DNA of 64,000 bases from Agelaius tricolor (lineage: Eukaryota; Chordata; Aves; Passeriformes; Icteridae). Shown one piece after another: positions 1 to 10,345 of this stretch. Position 1 is the stretch's first letter. Each line of letters starts with the position of its first letter. A program made the position numbers and the translations under genes. Where the stretch lies: assembly GCA_023055355.1 (NCBI GenBank), contig JALJCS010000002.1, forward strand, positions 81,307,001 to 81,371,000. The letters run 5' to 3'. The notes beneath the pieces are model-generated. The model was given only the letters and a program-made list of their open reading frames with translations. It did no database searches and was not told the origin of the DNA.

Positions 1-743
1 CTGGATCATTGATAAAAATATTGAACAGAACTGGCCCTAGATTTGAAGCCTGAGGGACACTTGGTACAGCCAGATGTAGCCCCACTCACTGCAACCTGTT
101 CAGCCAGTTCTTCATTCAGGTCACCACTGAACTTCCTCCTTCTACAGGTGGACAAATAGTTGAGAAAGATGTTGTGAGAGACAGTATCAAAAAGGCTCAC
201 TGAAATCCAGAAAAACTACTTCCACTGCTTTCCCTTAATCCACTATGTGGGTGACCTTAATCAGAAAGATACTAAATAAGGTAAGACTTTCTCTTTGTTA
301 ACCCAAGTTTACTGTGCCTGATGATTGCATTGTTATTTAAATGACTTTCAATACCACCAAGTATAATCTTCTCCATAATATTTCCAGGACCTGAGGTTAG
401 ACTTACGTGTCTGCAGTTTCCTGGGTCTTCCCTCACACCCTTTTTGTAGACTGGAGTAACTCTGGACAGTTTTCTGTCAGGAGGGACTTCACTGAACTTC
501 CAGTAGATGACCAAGAGGGGTCCTTCCATAACATCCACTCCTTCAGTGCTCTGGGTCGAATCCCACCAGGCTCCTGCACTTACAGACATCCAACTGATAC
601 AACTGCTCCCTTAAAACTTTAGTGGCCTCCCCTGGAAAATCACCATTTCTGCAGCTGTGGTCCTCCAACTCAGAGGACCACGTAGCCCAAGGGCTTACCA
701 GTATTATTAAAGACTGAGGCAAAAAGTCCCCAACACTGAATGC
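1..743 (-). mobile_element. CR1 LINE fragment, reverse-transcriptase region (part 1, interrupted)
   Basis: Decayed piece of a CR1 non-LTR retrotransposon lying antisense to the window. The minus-strand frame at 272-589 still reads a CR1 reverse-transcriptase segment, with PVYKKGVREDPGNCR followed by VSLTSGPGNIMEKII, which is the typical CR1 stretch upstream of the polymerase core. Stops and frameshifts break the frame on both sides, so no active protein is possible. The element runs off the left edge of the window. It is interrupted at 743 by an LTR and resumes at 1082. Family assignment rests on recognising the CR1 protein and nucleotide pattern from memory. Confidence 0.88.
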
Positions 744-1081
744 TGTGGAGACCTTGGGGGGCATTCCCTGGTTTAGGGAGACACAGAAACTTACCTCAAA
801 AAGCTGTTAGACCCATTGGCTCATTCCCCTGTTCCTACCTCTGTTCCTATGTCCCTGAGCCACTCCCTCCCTATTCCCTGACTGGCCCTTATCTTTGTTC
901 TGCCCTGGGACCAGGTTTACCCCCAGGCCCCTCAGAGATGGACAAGCTGGGGATGCTCCATGTGTGGTGCTGGGCCCTGATCATCTCACCGTGCGGCTGA
1001 ATAAACCATTGTGGATACCACACAAGGACCCTTTTTGCTTCCTCACCCTGGACTTTGCCAGCAGCAATTCAGGCTGCAACA
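744..1081 (+). mobile_element. Solo LTR of an endogenous retrovirus with 6-bp target-site duplication
   Basis: A 338-bp element that starts TGTGGAGACC and ends GGCTGCAACA, so it has the TG...CA ends of an LTR. It is flanked on both sides by the hexamer GAATGC (738-743 and 1082-1087), a perfect target-site duplication. A polyadenylation signal AATAAA lies at 1000-1005, about 75 bp before the 3' end, which sets the orientation as +. No retroviral internal sequence accompanies it, so this is a solo LTR left by recombination. Six-base duplications are typical of class II (alpha/beta-like, ERVK-type) elements; the exact family is not identified. It sits inside a CR1 copy and is therefore younger than that CR1. 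Confidence 0.85.
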
Positions 1082-1400
1082 GAATGCCTCCACCTTTTCT
1101 TCACCCTTATTTGTCAGGTGACAATCAAGTATCAATCAAACATTTTCCTTAGACCTCTCTTGCTATTAGTATGTTTCAAAATGTCTCTTTTGTTTCCAGA
1201 CATAACACCGGCCTGTTTCAACTGTATCTGAGCTTTGCCCTTTTTATTCCCTGCTCTGTGAACTACATCTCTGTAATCTCCCTGAGAAGCCTAACCTTGT
1301 TTACAGAGATCATACAGTTTCTTTTTCCTCTTGATCTCCAAGAGGAGTTCTCTGTTCAGGTAAGTTGGTCTTCTGTATCACCTACTTGCTTTATGATACT
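1082..1400 (-). mobile_element. CR1 LINE fragment (part 2, continuation beyond the LTR)
   Basis: Continuation of the CR1 element at 1-743. Joining the sequence at the GAATGC duplication restores an uninterrupted CR1 order. The text through about 1375, including a stretch ending CTCTGTTCAGG, follows the known CR1 sequence further towards its 5' side. Similarity fades by about 1400, where the AT-rich unique sequence begins. No coding capacity remains. Confidence 0.75.
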
Positions 1401-2369
1401 ATCTATTAATGATACTGAAAAATTATAAAGTTCCTATAGTATATTTTATAGTGTGCTTTTTATTTTCCATCTGATTCTAGGCATACTCCAACATTTTAAT
1501 GTGATGAAACCAAATTAATTGTCAAAAAGTCTTTCAAATATTCAACATTCTTTCCAAAATATTTTCTTGAAATAACCTTGAAATATTTACAGTAAATTTA
1601 ACTTTCACCATTTAATGATTGTAGAGCTACTGAAGATTATTTTACAGTCACCTGAGTTAATTGTCAATTTTTCAATATATTCAATATCTAAGGATCTTAT
1701 TATTTTCTTTATTTGTAGCCCTTCAATGTTTCTAGTGCAAATATTTTTTCTCATTTAGTATAAAATATTTGCATACCATTAATTGTATCTCTAAAATACT
1801 TCTGCCAGAGGATATTGGGATTTCAGACAAAAAGCTACTTGCTTATAAATGAAACTATTTTCTTAAAAATATTAATAGACTGAGATGCATATACTCATAC
1901 ATTCAGCAAGACAACACACTACAGTCTTATTTTATTTTGTTTCTATAATAATGGCAAACACATATATAGATAGACAATAAGCCTGAAATTAAAAATGTAA
2001 CTGATTACTCTTTCAGAACTGTAGCTAACACTTTAGTGGGAAACTGGAAATCCTAAAGCAGTAAAAATACATTAGTATGGAAAACAAAAAATTAGTGCCT
2101 CTATATATTAATACTATACTTTACTGAAGTACTCTTTTAAAGTAACTTTAATTTTTAATAACTGAATTTGGAGGACTTAAAATAATAGTTCATTCATGAG
2201 CATGAGTAATATAATACATTCTATATTTTTATGTAAAAAAAAGTAATTACAGAATAGTTATAGAATCAAAACTAGTGCACATATCATGTCAACAAATTTT
2301 GCTGCTAATGAAACCAATAAATAAGTAAGAAGCAGCATATTCAAGTGCATCAAACTACATAAACCAAAG
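1401..2369. other. AT-rich intergenic sequence, nothing recognised
   Basis: Unique-looking AT-rich DNA with many short A and T runs. I see no coding frame, repeat family or RNA gene. Confidence 0.5.
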
Positions 2370-2830
2370 ATGTATAGGACTGAAAAGCACAGCCCACCAC
2401 CTGAAACACAGAGTAGGGTACCAAGCAGCAAACTGTCAGCAGATTCCCTTTATCTTCTTCTGTCTCCATTTTCGCACATTTGTTCCTACCCAAACTGGCT
2501 TGATCTCTTCATCTGCCCACCTTTGGTTTCCCCCAAAATGTTCCATAGTAGGTCTTCCACCACCCCAGCATGCTCTTTCCCTGTATCCCATAATGAGCTC
2601 TGTCCCCCAGGGCAGGGACCCCTCAGCCTGTGTGCTGTCCCAGGGGGTGATCCCCAGGGACTTGTGGTGCTTTACCTCACCTGGGGCTGATGCTCTCCCA
2701 GGACAGCCCTGAGGAGCTCAGGGCAAGGGCTCTTTATGCTCCTCTGTGAGGGGGAAGGTAAGCTTTTCATCACATCCCTTCACACAGGTCAGCTCAGATC
2801 TGCATTTCAAGCTGCACAAAAAATTACAGC
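2370..2830. other. Unclassified segment of raised GC content
   Basis: This stretch, especially 2480-2760, is clearly richer in C and G than the DNA on both sides and contains repeated CCCAGGG-type words. That makes it look like a decayed interspersed repeat or LTR remnant rather than a gene. Open frames of about 70-106 codons exist on the + strand but have no recognisable domain. I could not assign a family. Confidence 0.35.
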
Positions 2831-5800
2831 GTCACCACATCAACACTCATTACTTTTAGCTCATCATTCTCCAAGTGACGTGATGCCCATATAGAGAACA
2901 AAGCAAGAGACAGAGCTGGTTGTGAAATGCTATTTAAAATCAGCACCGATATACTCTTCACTGTAATACTGCACTCAGCTAAAAAAGGGAAGGGATTGAA
3001 ACATTATAAATCATTTTAGAATGGAGTACAGAGAGAAATAGATAGCAAAAGGGTCTAGCTATGTTCATGCATACCAAGTATCTAGCTGAAACAAAATAGC
3101 TTGACACTAGTCCAATATTCTTTCCCACACACTTTCTTTGACCCTCCCTCAGCTTCTGATTAATGTCTGACATTAAATAATATGAAGAAAAGCCTGAAAT
3201 ATTTTACTAGGCTGCCTTGAACACCGCGACAAATTAATAGTGCAGTTGGGAATCAAAATTAAATCTTAGCTGTTTATCAGATATCCTTACGTTCCTGTTT
3301 TTCCTGTCTTCTCTTCAAGATTAGTAATTACAAACACTTGTTATCAGAATTTCCTAAGCTATCTGTAACTTTAAAATCTCAACATATGGCATCTAAAAGC
3401 CATCAGTATATGTTAGTTGTGTGTCCAGAAATACATCTCTATACTAGGTTATCAATTGCCTGCAATGTCAACAGACATTATATTCTTAAGTGTTTATTAA
3501 AGAATATATGGCAAGTAGAATTCCCATCTTCTTTCTAGCTACAAATTACTTATAAATGTTCTTTATGTAATTTCTAGTCTGAAATTAGAGTCAGGGTTAC
3601 CAGTATTTTATGGGCTTTGGTTATGTACAGCTGCATGCACAGAATTCTGGTTCAAGCCAAGGGAATCCTTCATGAAGAATAACAGAGAAATAGAGGCTTA
3701 CTAGATTTGTTCTAGATTTGTTTCTCTTCTCTGGCATATGCCAGAATATTTATATCCATAACTTCTGCAAGTATTATCAAGAATAATTAATAATTTTATA
3801 AATATAGTGTTTATCTTCCCTGAAACTTCAAGAACCATACAAGGAAATTGAAAACATTACAAAAGATAATACAGAAAAAAAACCCCAAAAAGAACAGTCA
3901 CAGAAATAATTAAAGCAAAACCTGGGATGCGAAAAAATTTTTTTGCATAAACAATTCTTTTCTCCCCACCAGTGAACACATAGAAGTTTACAGAGAAAAT
4001 CTACACTCACCAGTGGAATGCATTTCAGATTTGATCAATGAAGAATGATTGTACATACACTGCATTTCATTATTACTCAATTGCAGTAAATAACTGACAT
4101 GTTTAATATACCTTAACTATATCTCAATCCAATGCAAACAGAAGAGTGGAATTCTGAAGGACAGTTTAACATCTTCCCACCAGCTCACGAACTTTATTAC
4201 CTACACAGTCCACTAAATAAACAAATTTTTTTTCTTCCTGTTACAGCACCTCACTACCCTTTCCTGACTTCTTTTCCTCTACATACTGCAGTAGTACTAT
4301 TACAACAGAAGGATAATATGTGATGCAATTCTGGATAATTCCCTTTTGCTTATTACATTAGTGACAAAGCATAGCAATTTCCTAGCACACTTTTTTTCCC
4401 TGCAATATTTACCTTTTCTTCTCTTTTGTTCTACTATCACTGTGTGCAGTAATTTCCTATTATGGAAAACAATGGTATATAGAACCCAAGGTGATATTCT
4501 GTCTTGAAGTATATATTAAATAATTTTATTTGGTGCAACGATCATATAAAATGTATTTTCTAAACTTTCACTATTCAAGTGTCCCTTGGAAAGCTTCCAC
4601 TGCACAATGCTGTACTGTATCTCATTCATGTGGGAACTATCATGTTGTTATACTCTCTTTTACTTTGTATCTCCACAAAAGCAGTGCATTGGGCAGAATA
4701 AACATTGGCATTTTTGGTCACAGACTGAAAGTCCTAAATTACTGAGCTAAGGGGTAATACTGGTGTTCAAATAGGTATCTGAACAGAAACCAGTCCATTA
4801 GCAAAGACAGGGAGATCAAGATATAAATTCTGCCAAAGCTAATGTGATTGTACATACTAGATAAAAAGTCATTCTGCCTGTGTAAAGAACTCAGACACTT
4901 CTGGTTTTTACACACCCTATAGAATTCCCAAATCATCCAACTCTGCAGACAAGAGATGGCAGAACAATACAGTAGTGACAGCTTTTGCTGAGAATGCCCA
5001 TTGTCTAAATCTCAGACAGACACAACTACACACCAACATCATCTTGACTGATCATGACTAATAAAATACAATACAATAAATTTAGTCACTAAGATAGAAA
5101 AATCTTGTAGCAGTAGAACAAAACTAATTCCTTGGATTCCACTTGAGAACTAAGTCTCTTATGGTACAACATCTAAAACATTGTATAAAAGAGAATTGCA
5201 TTCTCTCTCTTGTCTGCAAACAGATTTCACAAGTGGCCTCTAGTAGAATACAAGGAACATTTAACAGGGAGTTAACAAAATCACAGCTAATTCTGATGCT
5301 GAAACATAAGAACCCCATCTCCCTATGCACAGTGCATCTGAAGGAAATACACTTTATTTTTTAAGTCAGAACTATAGTGGGTACTCTTGAATATTGCTGC
5401 TATTTAGTTTCGTTGAACAAAAAGAAACTATATTTTCTTGAAATATTTTGTGTTAGAGGCAGCTTAGAACCTTACTTGTGAAAGCTTAAGTAGTCAAGAA
5501 GAGGTCAGTAATACTGCACTTTCTCCTCCAACTTTCTCCATTACTATCTTTGCTTTAATACATCTTTTAATTGTCTGGGTTGTATTATCTTTACACTATG
5601 ACTGTATCCTGTACTGTGAATATGAAGCAGTAACAGCATCACATAATAGTATCCCAATATTTATGGAATGATCTCCATGGACTCTTTTCTATTGAAAATT
5701 CATTATCTGTTTCATGCAGTAAAATGATTCTAGTCTGAGTGAAGTGGGAGTGGCACAATGGTGTCCTTCTCTTTGTGACCTCCCCTGAAGGACTCCAACA

Positions 5801-6714
5801 TGTTCAAAAGCCTAAGTGAGGAAATGGAAGTTTACAGCATGTGATTGTGATACTCTCCTATTGTTTTCAAGAATGTTAGGTCTCACTGATACACATGCAG
5901 TCTGTGTTCTGGGTCAGAGTTCAGACCAACAATCGTACCAGCATTTATAACCACACAGACTAAGTTACAGGAATACAGAATATTCTGCAGTCAGGATTTG
6001 CAAAAGAATTATATAAGTGAATGAATTTTGTATCCCAAGTCAAATACTCCTTTTTAAATATCACCGCCTATATGCTTTGCACATGCCTACATATGCTGTC
6101 TGTATTTGCAAGCATTGTGCACCATATTATTCACAGCATTATTTGTCACAGAAGACCCCAGTGCATTTTTTAAAGCAGAGCAATCAGTCTATCCACAATT
6201 AGAGTGACGTTACCTGGAAGCAAAATGTAGGAGCTATTTAACAAAATACAGCTACCTCACACAAAAGTATATGACAGTGAATGAAGAATAACAAATGCAA
6301 CTGAAAACGTAGGAGGAATTCGTAATGTAATTATCAAACTCAAATTTGATCTGCCTTGGCAAAGTGAGCAGGGAACTGTGAACGGGGAAAATGTGAATAC
6401 CAATAGTAACACCTTATTCTGTAGAACTATTTTGGTGTATTTACTTCTTGGAGATTCAGAGGCAAGTGCCTGCTTACAGATAGTGTAACTAAGGCATCAC
6501 AGCCTGTCAGGTCTGGGATACAAGTTTTCCCCTAGCAATGCTGATATTCATGTGCCTGACAGGTCAGACAGTTAAGTATCTGCCCATTTCTGATTTCAGC
6601 ACATTTTAAAATTCTTGGGAGTATTTAATAATAGTGATTGACTTAATGGTCCTTGCCAAGTCACTTTCATCCTTGACTGATACCCAAATGATCAATAAGC
6701 TTGACCATGCCAAA
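2831..6714. other. AT-rich intergenic sequence upstream of CSMD3, no gene seen
   Basis: About 3.9 kb of AT-rich sequence containing only short random open frames (under 75 codons) on both strands. No CR1, LTR, tRNA or conserved coding pattern was recognised. Confidence 0.5.
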
Positions 6715-6951
6715 ACTGAGAACGGAGAGAAGGAGAAAAAAAAGAGGGTGAGAAAAAAAAAGAATGGGGAAGAAAACATAAAACACAAAGGGAGGAAGAA
6801 AAATAGAGTAAAGAAGCACAAGAAGGAAAAAGGGAAAGAAGGGAAGGAAAGAAAGAGAAGAAATTGAGGGGAGAAAGGAGAGAAGGAGGGGAGAGAGAGA
6901 GAGGGGAAAGAAAGACAGGAAGGAAAACTAAGATGGAGGAGGTGGAGGACA
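6715..6951 (+). repeat. Polypurine (A/G) tract of about 235 bp
   Basis: The + strand is almost entirely A and G here, with only scattered C and T interruptions, and includes a GAGAGAGAGAGAGG core near 6890. Long homopurine tracts are known to be able to form triplex (H-DNA) structures. The open frames over it (lysine/arginine-rich on +, serine/phenylalanine/leucine-rich on -) are products of the composition and not genes. Confidence 0.9.
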
Positions 6952-8539
6952 CATTATGAGTATGAAACATACAGCATAATCTACAACTTGAACCCAGAAT
7001 CACACAGAAGGTTATGGGACACTGGTATTGAACAACAAATCAATCACGAGAAAAATGCAGCATCACCGTGTTGGAGGGTTGGGGTGGGGGGTGAACTATG
7101 AAGAAATTCCAGTCCATCTCTAGCCAAATGTGCCTAGCATTTGCCTTAGTAGCTGAAGTGCTATTTTTAAAATGCATCTAAATTACTTGAAAACCTAAGG
7201 GTTTTCATTGAAAATTACTAGGAATTGCACCACAAAAAAAAAAAAAAACCAAAAAAAAAAAAAAAAACCAAAAAAACACTTTGGTTCCTTTTTTAACTGT
7301 AAGCAATTCTTTGTTCATGCTGAGCATCTAATTGATGAACCAAAAGTTCATTTTCAGAAATAATACAGATAACTTGCAGCATAAATCTTTTTGGATGCCA
7401 AACAGATGTGACTTCTAATGACATTAAAGTAAGACCTCTAAATAAGTTAGGTATTGAAGTATTGAGCAATGCAATGCATGAATTAGAAATAACAAGTCTG
7501 TATCTTCAGTATCTATTTCCTATCCTCTACAACTGATAAAGTATTTACCCCAAGGGATTTTGAATTTCAGAACCAGAAAGTGTTCCTGGGGGAATAAAGG
7601 CAGACTTTTATTCTGAAGACACACACCCCAAAATATGAATACTCGAGGTGTGGCCATCTATGCTGTTCTGAAAGCACAAGTCTTCAGTTTTGAATTTCTC
7701 TTGAAAAAATGGACTACAGTTACATGCATAAATGTAAATACATGTATCTAATAAAGAGAGAGATTCCATAACTAATAAATGCAGTTGACAGGTTTAGAAC
7801 AAAGTGATTTTCACCTATCCCACTTTAGCTAAAATAAGAACCACTTGTTTTAAAAATGTTGAAAATTTTAAATGAAATTTTGTCATAACACTGATCCTAC
7901 CATGGCACTGCCCTTAACACCAACACAAGGCTCACATCACTTGTGCAATCACATTCTTGTGTCACTGCAGAGGAAGAAAACAAGCCTACCAAGTTTCAGT
8001 TACAGTAGTCACACTTCAGGACTTATGTGTCAGCAAGAGAAGGCTGTGGATGGTACACAGGGCTGTGAAATATATACCTTGGCTTCTCCCCAGTCAACAA
8101 ACATGTATGGATCCAATGGGACTGGTTAGTGTCAGCACTTGTAGCTGAAGTGATTCTTTCCTCACACATGAGAGCTATAGAGGCGGGTACAGCCAGCCGT
8201 GTGCAGAGCCACATTCTGAATCACTGCCGGCCTCACTGAAAGAGGGTTTAAGTACAGGTGGAAGAAAGGCACATACTGCTCACCCTGACACCCACATGGG
8301 AGCAGAATTACAGCCATGCAAACCTCCTCTTTTACACAGTGCTTTCTCAGTAAAGAGTGAATCATTACCTTTACAGATTTCTTCAATACTATTATCTGTG
8401 GTGTTGTGGCACTATTACATATATTGTGTATATATACAAATATGTGGTCATACAAATTCATACATGCACCTACACCTATACAGAAAGCCTCAGTTCACAA
8501 TCCAAGTTCCTAACCAGGAGAGATCTCTCCAAAAATGCA
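6952..8539. other. Intergenic sequence, no gene seen
   Basis: AT-rich DNA with an A-rich run at 7232-7278 and a short G-rich patch near 7074-7092. From about 8400 it becomes progressively richer in CA words, leading into the next domain. No supported gene. Confidence 0.45.
7232..7278 (+). repeat. A-rich simple repeat
   Basis: Two long adenine runs separated by CC, with a further CC-interrupted run after. Simple low-complexity DNA; no element body was recognised next to it. Confidence 0.9.
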
Positions 8540-9170
8540 CTCTATGCACGTAAGACACACCTCCACACAGTTCAACACAGGGAAACGCAAACCCCTCCGT
8601 GGACACACCTTCAAAGATACATGCTTTGTTACTGGCTGCCACAATTTCCCAGCTCATACACCCATGTCCATTTCCATCGGCACTTCAAGTTATGCATTTA
8701 CAGAAGTCACACATTTAACAAATGTGCATGTACACACATCCGCCATACCAGCCAACTTATACACACAAACCTGCATGAATTAACAGGTGTGTGAACAAAC
8801 CTGTGTGCACACACATGCAAGACAAAAGCACATCAGAGGCACACATGTGACGTGTTAGAGCACATTCACACAAATACACGTGCACAAAATACACACATAC
8901 AAAGAGGCACCAGAAAGAACCCATGCACACTCACACAAACACTGAAGCGTGCACGTATGCACAAAACACGTGTGCTCACACACCCGCACCGAGCCACACA
9001 AGCCTTGCACACACGGACACGGGCACACGCACAAACACGCACCACACGCGCACTCACATTCATCGCGGCAGCACACGCGAGCACGCACAGACACTCACTC
9101 GTGCAGCGCGAACGCTGACAGGCACACGGGCACCCAAACACTCACTCCGCCCCCAAGAGAAACCTCCCAC
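8540..9170 (+). repeat. Degenerate CA-rich (CACA/CACG) domain bordering the CpG island
   Basis: About 630 bp dominated by CACAC, ACACA, CACG and GCAC words, with strong C and A excess on the + strand and little T towards the 3' end. Alternating purine-pyrimidine DNA of this kind can adopt Z-DNA. The right part is unusual in retaining many CpGs within the CA pattern (CACACGCGCACTC and similar), so it grades into the promoter CpG island and does not end sharply. Long + strand frames rich in His, Thr and Arg are compositional. Confidence 0.8.
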
Positions 9171-9491
9171 GCACGCACTGCGGGGCCGGCACACGCGCGC
9201 AGCCTTTACGCGCAGAAATGCCCCCCCACTACTCCCACCGCCCCCGCACACCTGGGACAACACCCCCGCGCCCACCCACGTGCGCGCCTCCGCGCCGCGG
9301 GCGGTGCCTGGCCGCCCCCTGCACAAGCTCTCCGCAGCGGCGGAACGGCGCAGCTTGCGCGGTGGTTGGGCGGGCCCAGGAGCGCAGCCCCAAGCGCGGT
9401 TCGGGTTCCCCAGGCCGGGGCAGCGCCGCTCCCGCAGCCCCCCCGCCCCGCGCAGCGCCCCCGCCCCCGCGCAGCGGCGCGGCCCCGGCGG

Positions 9492-9505
9492 CCGGCAGGT
9501 GGCGC
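9492..9505 (+). promoter_or_regulatory. CTCF-like binding motif
   Basis: CCGGCAGGTGGCGC matches the core CTCF consensus CCASYAGRKGGCRS at all but one position. It lies in the upstream half of the promoter CpG island, where CTCF sites are common. Occupancy cannot be known from sequence. Confidence 0.5.
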
Positions 9506-9550
9506 CCGCGCTCTTCTGGCGGAGCCGCGGCCGCGCCGCCCCCGCTCCTC

Positions 9551-9580
9551 GCCCGGCCCGGCCCGGCCCGGCCCGGCCCG
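9551..9580 (+). repeat. (GCCCG)6 pentanucleotide microsatellite
   Basis: Six uninterrupted copies of GCCCG inside the promoter CpG island. The C-rich strand and its G-rich complement could form i-motif or G-rich structures. Confidence 0.95.
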
Positions 9581-10085
9581 CTGGGAGCCACCGCCCGCCG
9601 GGCCCCGGCCCCCGCCCGCCGCGCCAAGGGGCCCCCTCAGCTGTGCGCAAGGGGAGCCGGGCTGTGCCCGCCGCGCTCCCCCGCCCGGCCTGTAATTGAT
9701 GTCCCCGCGCAGAGCAACCAGGCTGCGCATCCCCGGGGGCCGCGCTCGCTGCCGCGGGGTGTGTGCCCGAAGGCGCGGGTGAGCCGCTGTGTGCGAGCCG
9801 CTGTGGCCATGGCAGCCCCGAGCACCGCACGTGTGTGCTTAATAACGGGGCTGTGATTGCTGCCGCGAGCGGGATGGGCGAGCCCCGCCGCGCCGGCCGC
9901 CCCAGGCTCCGCCGGGCGGCGGGGGGATCCCGGCACTCCGTTATCTCCCGAGCCGCTCTCCCAGGCAGAACTGATCCTCTTGAGAGAACAAGGGGGTGGG
10001 GGGAGAGTCTCAATCGCAAATACTGTTCGGAGTTTATTGGAGAGAGCGTGTGAGCGCTGAGGTGCTCTCCCGTGGCTCCCGGTGG

Positions 10086-10217
10086 ATGCTGCGAGGAGGG
10101 AGGATTGTGGTGGGTTTCGGCTGTGCAGGGAGTTGGGGTAGCGGGGGGGGGGTGGGGGAGGAAAAGACACGATCGAGAGTAGCTGAGACTTTGTGCCCCC
10201 GTTGGAGAGATGGTTGA
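10086..10217 (+). other. Upstream ORF in the CSMD3 leader (43 codons)
   Basis: An ATG at 10086 opens a 43-codon frame ending in TGA at 10215-10217, before the CSMD3 start codon. It exists in the mRNA only if transcription starts upstream of 10086, which the strand-composition switch suggests. The peptide is glycine/arginine-rich and has no recognised domain. Any role would be as a brake on CSMD3 translation; this is an inference. Confidence 0.4.
10135..10158 (+). other. G-quadruplex-type G runs in the CSMD3 leader
   Basis: A run of four G, then ten G, then five G, separated by TAGC and a single T, on the coding strand. The ten-base run is long enough to supply two G-tracts, so the segment fits a four-tract quadruplex pattern with short loops. 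If within the transcript it would form an RNA structure about 190 bases before the start codon and inside the 10086 upstream ORF. Confidence 0.6.
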
Positions 10218-10272
10218 GTCCTCGTCAAGGTTGCTGTGGTATCCCAGAAACACCATTCACTCCGAGCTGTGA
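10210..10272 (+). other. Second upstream ORF in the CSMD3 leader (20 codons plus stop)
   Basis: ATG at 10210 opens 20 sense codons and stops with TGA at 10270-10272, 73 bases before the CSMD3 ATG. It overlaps the end of the first upstream ORF in another frame. The short gap would permit reinitiation at the CSMD3 start. Confidence 0.4.
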
Positions 10273-10345
10273 CCGCGCACCATCAACAGCAACAACTCCG
10301 CTGCGCCTGGCCGAGGAATAGGAATTAGGAGCTCTCAAGAATAAT

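Larger units (their letters stand above)
9060..10345 (+). promoter_or_regulatory. CSMD3: CpG-island promoter and 5' untranslated region of CSMD3
   Basis: Very CpG-dense DNA directly upstream of the CSMD3 first coding exon, the expected place for its promoter. The + strand is strongly C-rich up to about 9680 and strongly G-rich from about 9970 to 10200. Such a switch is typical around a CpG-island start site because transcribed DNA tends to be G-rich on the coding strand, so I place the main start roughly at 9700-10000. I see no convincing TATA box, in keeping with a dispersed CpG-island promoter. The exact 5' end of the exon cannot be set from sequence alone. CpG density falls off by about 10330. 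Confidence 0.8.

Noticed and set aside
2370..2712. Plus-strand frames of 106 and 70 codons
   Set aside because: They overlap in different phases in a GC-raised segment that looks like a repeat; no conserved features.
6634..7003. Lys/Arg-rich and Ser/Phe/Leu-rich frames near 6.6-7.0 kb
   Set aside because: They are translations of the polypurine tract and its complement.
8923..9699. Plus-strand frames of about 250 codons across the CA-rich domain and CpG island
   Set aside because: Two overlapping frames are equally long and mirror the repeat (His/Thr, then Pro/Ala/Arg), so they are composition artefacts.
9060..10256. Minus-strand open frame of 398 codons over the CpG island
   Set aside because: High GC makes stops rare. 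The protein is Ala/Gly/Arg/Pro-rich with no domain, and overlapping frames of similar size exist in several other phases.
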